The translations under genes and the position numbers were made by a program. From assembly GCA_026398895.1 (NCBI GenBank), contig JAPLRZ010000048.1, positions 1 to 64,000 of the forward strand: a stretch of 64,000 nucleotides of DNA, given 5' to 3'. Numbering within the stretch: position 1 is the first letter of the stretch; the number at the start of each line of letters is the position of its first letter. The notes under the pieces were generated by a model. The model made no database searches. It was given only the letters and a program-made list of their open reading frames with translations, and was not told the DNA's origin. Positions 17,936 to 27,323 of the stretch are shown in pieces. The DNA is from Methylococcales bacterium. Its GTDB lineage: Bacteria; Pseudomonadota; Gammaproteobacteria; Methylococcales; Methylomonadaceae.

Positions 17936-20161
17936 TCAGTAATGTGATTTTGATTCGTTGGGTGAATTTTGATAAATACCCGTGAGTTTGCGTTTAAATT
18001 CATTGGTTACGTCTCTGGAATTTTGTTCATTTCCCACGACACGCGGTGTTATTAAAATAACCAGCTCGGTTTTATCTTTATTTCTGGAGGTCGCACCAAA
18101 CAATGATCCTATGATAGGTAAGTCACTCAAAATGGGCATACCTGTGATACCGTTGCTATTATCTTCTCTAATTAAGCCACCCAACACAATAGTTTCACCA
18201 TTTTTTACGGCGATTGAACTATGAATTTTGCGTTGTTGAATAGTGGGCGAGTTCAGTGAAGATGTCGTGGTAGGAACAGCTTGATTGGCTTCTTGCTCAA
18301 TCTTCATCAGCACCAAACCACCTGCGTTAACGCGTGGCTTAATCTTTAGTGTAATCCCAGTATCCAGCATTTGTATGTTATTAGAGACAATCGCACTGGT
18401 GGTATTGGGAGTTACAAGATTTGGGGTGACATTGACACTGTTAGTATTGGTAGCTTGAGAGGTCGCCACTGGAACTTTATCACCGACATTGAGAGAGGCT
18501 TCCTGATTATTGAGTACCATGATTGAGGGCGAGGCAATGACATTAATGGTTGATTTTGTTGCTAAGGCATTGAGTACCGCTTTAGCTGATCCCCCCGAAT
18601 AAAATAACGAGTAGCCCGATGATACTGTTTTTAGAACATCGGGGCTGGCTTGTGTCAATAAGTTAAGAAAATTCCCATTATTAAAAGACCATTGCACTCC
18701 ATATTTCAAATCATCTTTCAGGTCAACTTCCACGATGGTGGCATCAATCAACACCTGTAATGGCATGACATCCAATTGGTTGATAATCGGCAGAATACGC
18801 TCATATTGTTGAGCTGTTGCGACAATCACTAATGAATTATTGGGTTCATCGGCAATAATTTTGACTTCACCTATCCCAGAGACTGTGGCATCACCCGTTG
18901 CCCCGCTGCCCCCTGTTGATAAAGGCTTAGTATCTGTTGGTGGAGGCTGAGTGTCTGGCGTACTAGACGATATTTCCGCCGCTTGCTGTCCAGGAGCAAC
19001 GCTGGCAGATTTGGTTTTCTTTTGTGTACCATTAAAAACCTCATTAAGGGTATCGGCTAATTCGACCGCATCAACATTCTGAACTTTGTAGACATTAAAA
19101 CTACCACCCGACGCGGTATTGGCTTTGTCTAGTCTAAATACCCAGCTTTCAATATCACTTAAGTAGCGTGCTTGATGGGTGATGGCAAGAATGGCATTGA
19201 GTCGTTCAATAGGAATAAAGCGAAAAAAACCATCTTTATCGCCCGTTTTATCATTAAAAACGGCTTCTAATTCTTTGATTACGGTTTCTGGTTCAACGTG
19301 TGCTAACGAAAACAGGGCAAAAGACCGACCTTTCAAAACATTGGTATCAAAAGTAGTGATCATTTCTACCACACGTTGCACTTCATCGGATGAGCCTGAG
19401 GCGACCAAAATATTGCGTGCATTGTCAACTTGAAGAATGGTTTTTTCCTGTACCAAGGGTTTTAATAGTTTAGAAATTTCCTCGGCAGATACGTTGCGTA
19501 TAGGAATTACACGGGTTTGATAACCCGCCATACTGCTACCTACGGCTATATCGGAGGTATATAAAGCCCCATCAGCAGGTTCGATATGGTAAATATTATT
19601 ATCTTTCACTAAAGCAGCATGATTCATACGCAACACCATTTCTAGGGTCGGCAGTAATTCTTCTTTAGTGAGGGCTTGGGTGGTTTGTAGAGTAACGCGT
19701 CCTTTTACCTCAGGGCTTAATACATAGTTTTCACCTAAGCTGTCGCTTAAAATTGTTTTTGCGACTTCGGCTAAATCGGCATCATCAAAATTGAGTGTGT
19801 ATGAGCCTGTTCCCGTTACCTTTTTTTTACTTGAAACCGTAGTATTCAAAATTGCATCGCTAGTGGCAGGAAACAATTCAGTTTTAGTCTGCATTTGTCC
19901 ATCCGTTGACTGAGTAGCGGGTATTGACTGTTTGCTTGACGGAGCATCACCAAAATTGATTGGACCAGAACCTGTTGTCACCGTTGTTTTTGGGACGGTA
20001 TTCGAGCTTCCATTGCTATTTGGTGGTGCTTTATTACTAGATATTACAGGTAATTTAGGTTTTTGCTTGGAATCCATTGACTCACAACTGGAGAGTGTTA
20101 AGCCAGTCAGCACAAAGCAAGCAAGCGTTATGGTTTTCTTAATCGTGTGCATTAGTGTCAT
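17936..20161 (-). CDS. gspD: Type II secretion secretin GspD
   Basis: GspD is the outer-membrane channel of the type II secretion system. The 741-residue precursor starts with a lipoprotein-type signal peptide (lipobox LSSC, Cys near residue 26). A low-complexity linker follows, then N0 (YTLNFDDADLAEVAKTIL), N1, N2 and N3 domains. A Ser/Thr/Pro-rich insert lies in N3 (about 385-425). The secretin domain closes the protein (LQVLIDATIVEVDL, VPVATSQ, VLGGLIREDN, LVILITPRVV). Being a predicted lipoprotein, it may not need a separate pilotin. It is the last gene of the gspG-D operon. Confidence 0.95.
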   Translation of the reverse strand: MTLMHTIKKTITLACFVLTGLTLSSCESMDSKQKPKLPVISSNKAPPNSNGSSNTVPKTTVTTGSGPINFGDAPSSKQSIPATQSTDGQMQTKTELFPATSDAILNTTVSSKKKVTGTGSYTLNFDDADLAEVAKTILSDSLGENYVLSPEVKGRVTLQTTQALTKEELLPTLEMVLRMNHAALVKDNNIYHIEPADGALYTSDIAVGSSMAGYQTRVIPIRNVSAEEISKLLKPLVQEKTILQVDNARNILVASGSSDEVQRVVEMITTFDTNVLKGRSFALFSLAHVEPETVIKELEAVFNDKTGDKDGFFRFIPIERLNAILAITHQARYLSDIESWVFRLDKANTASGGSFNVYKVQNVDAVELADTLNEVFNGTQKKTKSASVAPGQQAAEISSSTPDTQPPPTDTKPLSTGGSGATGDATVSGIGEVKIIADEPNNSLVIVATAQQYERILPIINQLDVMPLQVLIDATIVEVDLKDDLKYGVQWSFNNGNFLNLLTQASPDVLKTVSSGYSLFYSGGSAKAVLNALATKSTINVIASPSIMVLNNQEASLNVGDKVPVATSQATNTNSVNVTPNLVTPNTTSAIVSNNIQMLDTGITLKIKPRVNAGGLVLMKIEQEANQAVPTTTSSLNSPTIQQRKIHSSIAVKNGETIVLGGLIREDNSNGITGMPILSDLPIIGSLFGATSRNKDKTELVILITPRVVGNEQNSRDVTNEFKRKLTGIYQNSPNESKSHY

Positions 20162-20174
20162 TTATCGGTTTAGT

Positions 20175-20852
20175 TTATTGAGATTCTGCTGGAGGCTCAG
20201 GCTCAGGAACGGCTTCAGGAGCGGGAATAGGAGCAGGAGCAGGTGTGTGCGCACGCGTAGGCATAGTGCGGGAATTAGGCTGCGGTACACTATTTTGTTC
20301 CTGAGCTTCTTTTACTTTTGGTTTTCTAAGTGGGACTTTTTTTGGCATACCGCCTTGCGTCACTATTATTTCATTGGGGTGAATTTCAGTTACCATCCAA
20401 CTTTCAATATTATCACCTACTATCACTTTTCGATACATATCGTTAGACGGTTTGGCTGTTATCGGAGTAGGGGAGGGTGCAGGGATTTTTGCAACAGTTC
20501 GATGCAGTAATGCCATTAAGCCTTTTTTGGTGGTATAAATCCCATTCAATAGCCAGTCAAACGTATTATTAACGCTCGCCGCTTGCGCTTGATCTTGATT
20601 TTTTTCGGCTTCTGCTATGGGTTTTCTGCCTGCAATAAATAAAGGTCTATTGACCAAATCAGCATAACTGTCTTCAGTTTTTGCGTCTAAATCAATAATT
20701 GGCATTTCTTCGAGCGATACTTGCTTGGCAGGAGCATCGACTGCGCTTAGTAGTTGTTTTTGTCTGTATTCCGCATAAAACCATTCAAACATGATGATTA
20801 GTATTAATGTAAAACAAACTAATAATAAGGTTTTAATCAGTTTGTGATTCAT
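20175..20852 (-). CDS. gspC: Type II secretion inner-membrane protein GspC-like (XpsN type)
   Basis: The 225-residue protein has a short cytoplasmic N terminus, one membrane helix (about residues 8-26) and a periplasmic homology region (YADLVNRPLFIAGRKP; then GLMALLHR and VGDNIESWMVTEI). The Pro-rich C terminus has PAP/PEP repeats and no PDZ domain. It fits the short GspC/XpsN proteins that link the inner-membrane platform to GspD. Its position between gspM and gspD supports this. It overlaps gspM by four bases. Confidence 0.82.
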   Translation of the reverse strand: MNHKLIKTLLLVCFTLILIIMFEWFYAEYRQKQLLSAVDAPAKQVSLEEMPIIDLDAKTEDSYADLVNRPLFIAGRKPIAEAEKNQDQAQAASVNNTFDWLLNGIYTTKKGLMALLHRTVAKIPAPSPTPITAKPSNDMYRKVIVGDNIESWMVTEIHPNEIIVTQGGMPKKVPLRKPKVKEAQEQNSVPQPNSRTMPTRAHTPAPAPIPAPEAVPEPEPPAESQ

Positions 20853-21469
20853 TGCTGGGGTTTTCTCATAAAACTAACTGCCTGAAAATTAATGGCTAAT
20901 TCGTTACTAGCATCAATTTGCCCAGTCACTCTATTACGCCGACCCCTTACAGGTCTTATGTCTATTTGGTCAATAATCATAAGTGGTTTGGCTGTTTCTA
21001 TTTTGTAAAGTACGGTTCGCAACATTTCACTGTCGCCTGTCATACTGACTCTGACAATGATACGATTAAATTTAGCGGTACTGTTAGTCGCGTTGTCAGA
21101 TGAGGGAATAGTTTGTGTGCTACTTAGTTGTCCACCTACACTTGCAATGTAGTCTTTAATAAGTTTTTGCATTTCAGCCGACGCTAACGCCTCGGTTTCT
21201 TGTTTGATAAAATAATTTTGTGCTTCGCTTTGCTGTTTTATATGCTCTTGACTTTCAATCACCGCCTCTTTCTTGGCTAAAATCCGCTCATATTGTCGTA
21301 ACTTGAAAACTAGATTATTTTTGGCATCAAGAAGAACTAATCCCTTGTTTACTACGGGAACGATAATTAGCAGCCCCGCTATTAAACTGACAACAAGCAA
21401 TAAACCGACTGCCAGCCAGCGTTGTTGCTTTGCAGTCAACCCCTCATCACGTCCTTTATTTGGCATCAA
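20849..21469 (-). CDS. gspM: Type II secretion assembly protein GspM
   Basis: The 206-residue bitopic protein has a membrane helix at about residues 17-40. A coiled coil follows (about 50-100), then a ferredoxin-like periplasmic domain (FNRIIVRVSMTGDSEML, MIIDQIDIRPVRG). This is the GspM/PilO type. It would bind GspL in the inner-membrane platform. It overlaps both neighbours (14 bases with gspL, 4 with gspC), as expected in a coupled operon. Confidence 0.85.
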   Translation of the reverse strand: MMPNKGRDEGLTAKQQRWLAVGLLLVVSLIAGLLIIVPVVNKGLVLLDAKNNLVFKLRQYERILAKKEAVIESQEHIKQQSEAQNYFIKQETEALASAEMQKLIKDYIASVGGQLSSTQTIPSSDNATNSTAKFNRIIVRVSMTGDSEMLRTVLYKIETAKPLMIIDQIDIRPVRGRRNRVTGQIDASNELAINFQAVSFMRKPQQ

Positions 21470-22580
21470 CGTCTACTTGTTTAGTTGTGTCAACAACTGG
21501 ATCAACAGTAATTTGAAAATGCTCTTGTTTACTAACGCTATCTTGAGTCACAGGAGATACAAATACCGCCTTGTTAAACACTGGCGAATCTTCCAATACG
21601 GCAATCAATGTTGAGGCTGCTGGTGATTCACCTTGTATCTGTAAATGACCATCTGCATATTGTAGATAGGCTAGCCAAGTATCATCTTTCATTAGACTGC
21701 TAAGGGTGTTAAGCATGGTTAGCACTGAAGGAGTGGTATTTTTTTCATTGAGTAATTGCTGTGTTTCATCGATTAACGCACTGGTTTCTAACTGCATGGC
21801 TTTAATTTTATTGGCTTCTTTTTCTACTTTTTGGATTTTTTTTGTCAATTCATCAACTGCCTGATATTCAAACCAAACAGGCATAACAATGACGGCTGCC
21901 AGTAATAAAAAAACCAAACTAATGAGTGTCGAATGAATAATTTGCGGTATTTTTGCTACTTTGGGTATCAGTCTATCGGGTAACAAATTATAAATATCGT
22001 CGCTATGTTCAAAATCATTGGCAACACCTTCATAATCGGCAAACATTGGCACAATACCCATTGCTTTAACATTCGCATAAAGTTCATCAAGCGTTTCTCT
22101 CGATGTCAACACCAGCAGAACCTTAATCTGATCCGCATTGTTTAACTGCTTGGGAAGTCGCTTAACTGCAAAATAAACCTGATCTGCCTTAAATGGCGTA
22201 TAACGATCCAGTTCGTAGGCGATAACTTGTTGGAGATTTTCTTTGGCGGCAGCAGGTAAGCCAAGTTCTTTTTTGATAGCATCTTGTCCCGTTAAACGTA
22301 AGATAACCTTTGCTTTGCTTAGCCTTTCATCATTAGCTAACAAGTCGTTATAATCGGCAACAGCCGATTTATCATACTCTAAGATACCTAGTTGTTCGGA
22401 TTGTCCACCCATTTGAAAGGTCAGTCTCAACTGATTATTCTCGACACTAGCGATAATAAAACCTTGCGCATCGCTAACCCGTTGCTTTATTTTTTCAGGC
22501 ACTAAAAAGCTAAGCTCACGCCCCCACCAGCGCAGCACAGTTTTAACATCAAGATCAATTGTTGAGTTCAGATTCAGCAT
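21456..22580 (-). CDS. gspL: Type II secretion platform protein GspL (PilM/PilN-like)
   Basis: The 374-residue protein has a cytoplasmic actin-like N-terminal part (about 1-200, with LQQVIAYELDRYTPFKADQVYF). One membrane helix lies near 215-240. A periplasmic PilN-type domain with coiled coil and a GDGHLQIQGESPAAS-like strand region follows. GspL normally anchors the GspE ATPase to the membrane. GspE is not encoded here. The gene overlaps gspK by 26 bases. Confidence 0.86.
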   Translation of the reverse strand: MLNLNSTIDLDVKTVLRWWGRELSFLVPEKIKQRVSDAQGFIIASVENNQLRLTFQMGGQSEQLGILEYDKSAVADYNDLLANDERLSKAKVILRLTGQDAIKKELGLPAAAKENLQQVIAYELDRYTPFKADQVYFAVKRLPKQLNNADQIKVLLVLTSRETLDELYANVKAMGIVPMFADYEGVANDFEHSDDIYNLLPDRLIPKVAKIPQIIHSTLISLVFLLLAAVIVMPVWFEYQAVDELTKKIQKVEKEANKIKAMQLETSALIDETQQLLNEKNTTPSVLTMLNTLSSLMKDDTWLAYLQYADGHLQIQGESPAASTLIAVLEDSPVFNKAVFVSPVTQDSVSKQEHFQITVDPVVDTTKQVDVDAK

Positions 22581-23535
22581 AGTTTTTAACGACTAATTCG
22601 CTCATTTTGTTGGTAAATAATGATCCATTGTTTGCAGCAGTACGTTGCCATCTTAATACTTGAAATGGCGTAGTTTGCGATCCGTCTGATTTTTTTACTA
22701 GCGCGTTAATTAGCGCAGTTGATTGGTCGTCACGTTGTACTTCAGAAATAATCGTTAGCAATGTTACCTCAGTCGTTGCTCCTGCTCCCGTTGATTGTCC
22801 AGCGTCTAATGGCCACAGTGGCGAAGGTAAATTATTTCTTGCACTTTCTACTCTAGCCGCTACATAACTATCAATCAATCCAGCATCTACCCTAGGCATG
22901 ACCTGTAAAACTTCTTTACTGGCAAGTTGTAAATCAATTTGTAGCTGATTTGAATAAACTGTAATTAGCGGTTCAAGCCACTGAAGTGTTGCCGCATCCA
23001 TACCTAATACCATCTGTAATTCTTCCAATGATTCAAAGGGTCTGTTTCGTGGTTGATAATTCAAGCCCGCATCTTGATATTGCTGTTTTTCCGCGCCATC
23101 GATTCGCGTTAAATCATCACTGTCACGCCAGTCGAGAATGGCAGCTGCTCGATCAACTGTGGTAGATGACAATTGCGCTTTACCACCATTAGGTGCGTAA
23201 TTCATCAGATTCTGCAATAGTGGTTGCTCCACATTATTGATATTTATTTTACCCGTTTCTGACAATAGCCGTATACGCAATTTAGCATTCGCGGTATTGA
23301 TTTGATAAATACTACCGTCGGCTCGCCAACGTTTATTTACATCAGGATTTTGTAACATCCACTCGGCTATCGCTAATCCAGATTCTGCCATTGCTGTCAC
23401 CTCGGCATTATTTCTAAGCCCTGTGATAATAGCGGTTTCTCTACGCATACTGAGTGCGAAACTGCCTGCCATAATGGTCAGCAAGCTTAATATCCATAGC
23501 ACCAAAACCAGTGCCATACCTTGTTGCTTAGTCAT
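22555..23535 (-). CDS. gspK: Type II secretion minor pseudopilin GspK
   Basis: The 326-residue protein is the large pseudopilin at the pilus tip. The prepilin peptidase site is KQQG|MALVLVLWIL. As in other GspK proteins, the Glu at mature position 5 is absent. The helical insert domain is visible (LLQNLMNYAPNGG, AAAILDWRDSDD, PFESLEELQMVLGM). The DWRDSDD segment is diagnostic. The neighbouring gspJ, gspI and gspH encode the other tip pseudopilins. Confidence 0.93.
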   Translation of the reverse strand: MTKQQGMALVLVLWILSLLTIMAGSFALSMRRETAIITGLRNNAEVTAMAESGLAIAEWMLQNPDVNKRWRADGSIYQINTANAKLRIRLLSETGKININNVEQPLLQNLMNYAPNGGKAQLSSTTVDRAAAILDWRDSDDLTRIDGAEKQQYQDAGLNYQPRNRPFESLEELQMVLGMDAATLQWLEPLITVYSNQLQIDLQLASKEVLQVMPRVDAGLIDSYVAARVESARNNLPSPLWPLDAGQSTGAGATTEVTLLTIISEVQRDDQSTALINALVKKSDGSQTTPFQVLRWQRTAANNGSLFTNKMSELVVKNYAESELNN

Positions 23536-24209
23536 TTTTCGGTCGCAGGACTACTAACAGCTTGGTTTTGAACATCATTTTTGCCCGTAATTTTCAGCGC
23601 AATCAACATATCTGACCAAGGTATATCTTTCTCGTTATCCTGTTTAATAGTAATTTTAACCAACCGTGGCAGGGCGTTTTTATCTAGCCATTCGTCATGC
23701 CAACTACCACTGCTGATGTCTCCTGAATCATCAGAGCCAAAATAAGAAAATGCAAAATCGCCCACTTTTTTTAGCAAAACCACTTCTTCCTTCTGATCTT
23801 GATTGCTTTCAGTAGAGAAAAATGGCGTTATCGTCACTTTAATAATCTGCTCATCGTCTTCTTTTTTCAGCTCAATAGAAAACAGTTGTAAACCCAATCG
23901 TCCGACACTGGCAGGGAATGAGGAAACAAATTGTAAGGACTGGCTTTTACCTTGAAAAGACAGTGATGCTTGCAGATCACTGGTATTTTTAGACTCCTTT
24001 ACTAATGGCTTGGCAATCGCTAAATACTGTTGAAAAAAATTATAAACAACGGCAACTTCATTCACTTTGGTAATTTTACTTTCACCCTTATGCCAGCTAT
24101 CCGCGCAGATTTTCAAGCTACCAAACAGCAATACCACCATGATGCTTAACAAACTCATGGCAATTAGCACCTCAATCAGCGTAAAACCGCTGTTAGATTT
24201 ATTCATCAC
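23532..24209 (-). CDS. gspJ: Type II secretion minor pseudopilin GspJ
   Basis: The 225-residue protein has the class III signal NKSNSG|FTLIEVLIAM with Glu at mature position 5, followed by a beta-rich globular domain (LQFVSSFPASVGRLGLQLFSIE). Its position between gspI and gspK supports the assignment. It overlaps both neighbours by four bases. Confidence 0.9.
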   Translation of the reverse strand: MMNKSNSGFTLIEVLIAMSLLSIMVVLLFGSLKICADSWHKGESKITKVNEVAVVYNFFQQYLAIAKPLVKESKNTSDLQASLSFQGKSQSLQFVSSFPASVGRLGLQLFSIELKKEDDEQIIKVTITPFFSTESNQDQKEEVVLLKKVGDFAFSYFGSDDSGDISSGSWHDEWLDKNALPRLVKITIKQDNEKDIPWSDMLIALKITGKNDVQNQAVSSPATEK

Positions 24210-24613
24210 AATACTTTGTTGACTAATTTTAGCGTGACTAACTTAACTTCTCTGGAACGCTGCTCATCACCCCAATTTACTGTCACTCTCACTTTAAACA
24301 GCGAGGTATTTAAAGTGCTGGTATCGAACTGATCAGGATTAAATTGAAACGCTTGAACGGCAACCTGCCAATGATATTTATCCTGTTCATCACCCACTGT
24401 TTCACCAACTTGCAACGGCATTTCTACGCCTGTTTTAGCCATTAGCGATTCAGCAAGTTGTACCGCCGCGTTATAATCTTCCGCAACACCTGCGCTATTA
24501 ACACCCAAAGAAAATATATTCAACAGAATACTTAAAGACACCGCTAAAATCGAAAAGGCAATCAGAATTTCCAATAAAGAAAAACCCTGTTGGTTATTTA
24601 TTTTCAAGTTCAA
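24206..24613 (-). CDS. gspI: Type II secretion minor pseudopilin GspI
   Basis: The 135-residue protein has the prepilin site NNQQG|FSLLEILIAFSILA. The C-terminal part KVRVTVNWGDEQRSREVKLVTL is characteristic of GspI. It sits between gspH and gspJ and overlaps gspH by 20 bases. Confidence 0.92.
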   Translation of the reverse strand: MNLKINNQQGFSLLEILIAFSILAVSLSILLNIFSLGVNSAGVAEDYNAAVQLAESLMAKTGVEMPLQVGETVGDEQDKYHWQVAVQAFQFNPDQFDTSTLNTSLFKVRVTVNWGDEQRSREVKLVTLKLVNKVL

Positions 24614-25037
24614 TTTGCCCCGTCAGCCAATTTATATCGATTTTCCATACGTTTTCGCCTCGTTTTAAAGACACGCGTCCACCCGTAGAAGAACCATCAC
24701 CAAAAAATCGAATACTGCCTTTATTTTTCTCAGTCAACTGGCTTTGTGCTGTAACCACCGTGACTTTAATCGTTTCAGGAATAGCAAAAACCTTGTCTCG
24801 ATTAGCCACCGTGTAGTTATTTTCGTCAAGATCAAAGGTCACGATGGTTTCTTTATGTGTCATCAACGCCATTCCTCTGGCATAACGCAATGCAGAAACA
24901 ATGTCTCTGGCGGCACGCTGATGTTCAGTTGCGTTATTACCCGATGAAAGATTAATGCCAATAACGGAAAACCCTAACACCATAATAAATAACACTACCA
25001 TTAATTCCAGTAACGTAAAACCCTTATTAAAGCTCAA
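24594..25037 (-). CDS. gspH: Type II secretion minor pseudopilin GspH
   Basis: The 147-residue protein has the prepilin site SFNKG|FTLLELMVVLFI and a GspH/FimT-type domain (RDIVSALRYARGMALMTHKE, then IRFFGDGSSTGGRVSL). It is the second gene of the operon, six bases after gspG. Confidence 0.93.
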   Translation of the reverse strand: MSFNKGFTLLELMVVLFIMVLGFSVIGINLSSGNNATEHQRAARDIVSALRYARGMALMTHKETIVTFDLDENNYTVANRDKVFAIPETIKVTVVTAQSQLTEKNKGSIRFFGDGSSTGGRVSLKRGENVWKIDINWLTGQIELENK

Positions 25038-25043
25038 AACTAT

Positions 25044-25469
25044 TTATTCCCAACCCAATACGTCCCTGTCTTCACCTTCACCGCCTTCTACGCTGTCGGC
25101 ACCCAAACTGGATAAATCAAATTTTCCATGTTTGCCTGGAAACGTGTAAATATAAGGATTTTGCCACGGATCAACAGGCACTTTAGCTTTACGCAGATAA
25201 GGCCCATTCCAATTTTTGGTGTTATCTGGCGATTCAATCAGTGCATTCAAGCCTTGTTCTTGGGTTGGATAATGTCCCAAATCCAACTTATACATATCCA
25301 AACTTGCCATTAATTCCTCAATTTGTACCTTTGCCGCTTTAACTTTAGATTCCCCCATGTGTTTCATAACCTGAGGACCAACTATACCTGCCAGCATAGC
25401 AATAATACCTAAGACGACTAAAAGCTCCAGTAAAGTGAAACCAGACTGTTTAGAGTGTTGTGTGTGCAT
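25044..25469 (-). CDS. gspG: Type II secretion major pseudopilin GspG
   Basis: The 141-residue major pseudopilin has a prepilin site (KQSG|FTLLELLVVLGI). The GspG hallmark region is GHYPTQEQGLNALIE, then WNGPYLRKAKVPVDPWQNPY and the C-terminal DLSSLGADSVEGGEGEDRDV calcium-site segment. It opens the operon, so the promoter should lie in the 282 bases before recA. No gspE or gspF gene precedes it. Confidence 0.97.
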   Translation of the reverse strand: MHTQHSKQSGFTLLELLVVLGIIAMLAGIVGPQVMKHMGESKVKAAKVQIEELMASLDMYKLDLGHYPTQEQGLNALIESPDNTKNWNGPYLRKAKVPVDPWQNPYIYTFPGKHGKFDLSSLGADSVEGGEGEDRDVLGWE

Positions 25470-25751
25470 AATTATGCTCCATAAAAGTGTAGTAAAATCA
25501 AGATACGCGCCGCAATAACAGCTTTTATAACAGCGACTTTTAAATTTGTTATTAAGTGTAACATATCAACACTATCTCACAGCAGTGCAGCGTGATATTG
25601 ATGTTCACCAACTGATTGCATCACGACTTTTTAATCGTTCAGCAAGGCGTGACTGACTATTTGGATTGCTTGAATAGGACTAAATGAACACTACCCGAAC
25701 CCCTATCGGTATGTGATAATAAAGCCTCTTTTCACACACAGGGCAACAGCA

Positions 25752-26801
25752 ATGGATGATAACAAAAAGAAAGCACTAGGCGCGGCATTAATGCAAATCG
25801 AAAAGCAGTTCGGTAAAGGTTCGGTTATGCGTATGGGTGATGTGGCTTATTCGCGTGATATTGATGTGGTTTCAACAGGCTCTTTGGGTTTAGATATTGC
25901 TTTAGGTGTAGGCGGTTTGCCGCGTGGTCGTGTGATCGAAATTTATGGCCCTGAGTCGTCAGGTAAGACTACGTTAACATTACAAGTCATTGCTGAAATG
26001 CAAAAACTGGGTGGTGTAGCGGCATTTGTTGATGCGGAACACGCATTAGATTGCAATTATGCAGGAAAATTAGGGGTTAATGTTGATGATTTACTGGTTT
26101 CTCAGCCTGATACGGGTGAACAAGCCTTAGAAATTACCGATATGCTAGTGCGTTCTGGCGCGGTGGATGTAGTGGTGATTGACTCAGTTGCCGCGCTAAC
26201 GCCAAAAGCCGAAATCGAAGGCGATATGGGCGATTCACACATGGGGCTACAAGCGCGTTTGATGTCACAAGCGTTGCGTAAACTCACAGCAAATATCAAG
26301 CGTTCTAATACGCTGGTTATTTTTATCAACCAAATCCGTATGAAAATCGGCGTGATGTTTGGTTCACCAGAAACCACCACAGGCGGTAACGCACTGAAAT
26401 TTTATGCCTCAGTTCGTTTAGATATTCGCCGTATTGGTTCAGTGAAAAAAGGCGATGACGTTATCGGCAATGAAACCCGCGTTAAAGTAGTTAAAAACAA
26501 AGTTGCTCCCCCCTTTAAACAAGCCGAATTTGAAATTTTATACGGTGAAGGCATTTCTTTCACAGGTGAATTAGTTGATCTAGGCGTAGCTTACGGTTTT
26601 ATTCAAAAAGCAGGCTCGTGGTATAGTTATGGCAATGACAAAATAGGGCAGGGCAAGGAAAATGCCAGAAACTATTTAAAAGAAAATCCCGATAAAGCCA
26701 AAGAAGTCGAAGCCAAAATCAGAGCCGAAGCCTTTAAAAAACCACAGCTTGCTGTTCAGGAATTTGCACCCGATGCCGATGAACTGGATGACACCGAATA
26801 A
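25752..26801 (+). CDS. recA: Recombinase RecA
   Basis: RecA forms filaments on single-stranded DNA, catalyses strand exchange and triggers LexA cleavage. The 349-residue protein has the standard layout. Walker [10 protein letters not shown] is at residues 66-74, and the DNA-binding loops [19 protein letters not shown] and [13 protein letters not shown](N)[10 protein letters not shown]-type region are conserved. One detail differs: the sequence reads [10 protein letters not shown]. The ATG at 25752 gives the normal N terminus. No CTGT-N8-ACAG LexA box was seen upstream by eye. recX follows after 6 bases. Confidence 0.99.
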   Translation: MDDNKKKALGAALMQIEKQFGKGSVMRMGDVAYSRDIDVVSTGSLGLDIALGVGGLPRGRVIEIYGPESSGKTTLTLQVIAEMQKLGGVAAFVDAEHALDCNYAGKLGVNVDDLLVSQPDTGEQALEITDMLVRSGAVDVVVIDSVAALTPKAEIEGDMGDSHMGLQARLMSQALRKLTANIKRSNTLVIFINQIRMKIGVMFGSPETTTGGNALKFYASVRLDIRRIGSVKKGDDVIGNETRVKVVKNKVAPPFKQAEFEILYGEGISFTGELVDLGVAYGFIQKAGSWYSYGNDKIGQGKENARNYLKENPDKAKEVEAKIRAEAFKKPQLAVQEFAPDADELDDTE

Positions 26802-26807
26802 AATTCT

Positions 26808-27296
26808 ATGGCTGTAGACGCTGATAGAGACGCGATTAATCGCGTCTCTACTGACATCAAAAATACCTGTTTACGCCTACTTATGCGTCGCGAACATAGC
26901 CAAAAAGAACTGCTCACTAAATTGCTACTAAGAGGTTTTAACAAAGAGGATAGCCTGCCAGTCATTGCCGAATTAGCTGACCAAGGTTGGCAAAGTGACA
27001 GCCGTTATGCGGAAAGTTATGCACGGCATCGAATACAAAAAGGCTATGGTTCGCTTGCTATCGCTTATGAACTTAAACAAAATGGCATAGAAGCAGTTAA
27101 TCTTGATACTATCATGTTAGCATTCGCCAATAGTTGGCTAGAATTGCTTGAACAGGTGTATCACAAAAAATATGACCACGACACGCGTTTAAGCCGTTCA
27201 GAATGGGCAAAACGCTGTCGTTTTTTAATGCAGAGGGGGTTTCCCAGTACGCTAATGACTGCTTTATGCCAACAATTAAACATTCAGTTTATCTAA
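26808..27296 (+). CDS. recX: RecA regulator RecX
   Basis: RecX binds RecA filaments and limits their extension. The 162-residue protein has three helical repeats (LLMRREHSQKELLTKLLLRGF, VIAELADQGWQSDSRYAESY, and the C-terminal KRCRFLMQRGFPSTLM). Codons 7-15 lie in a perfect 26-base palindrome at 26825-26850, just before the conserved domain. The frame is kept through it. The real start could lie further in, but no ATG stands between the palindrome and the conserved region before residue 26. Confidence 0.93.
   Translation: MAVDADRDAINRVSTDIKNTCLRLLMRREHSQKELLTKLLLRGFNKEDSLPVIAELADQGWQSDSRYAESYARHRIQKGYGSLAIAYELKQNGIEAVNLDTIMLAFANSWLELLEQVYHKKYDHDTRLSRSEWAKRCRFLMQRGFPSTLMTALCQQLNIQFI
26825..26850. 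repeat. Perfect palindrome inside the recX coding region
   Basis: The arms are TAGAGACGCGATT and AATCGCGTCTCTA, with no spacer, continuing to CTAC at the right. It belongs with the other GTAG/CTAC palindromes and has been tolerated as an in-frame N-terminal extension of RecX. Confidence 0.85.
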
Positions 27297-27323
27297 GTTT
27301 TCCACTTTCAAACCCCTACTATC

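Noticed and set aside
25470-25751. LexA operator upstream of recA
   Set aside because: No CTGT-N8-ACAG match was found by eye; a diverged operator of the lineage cannot be excluded.
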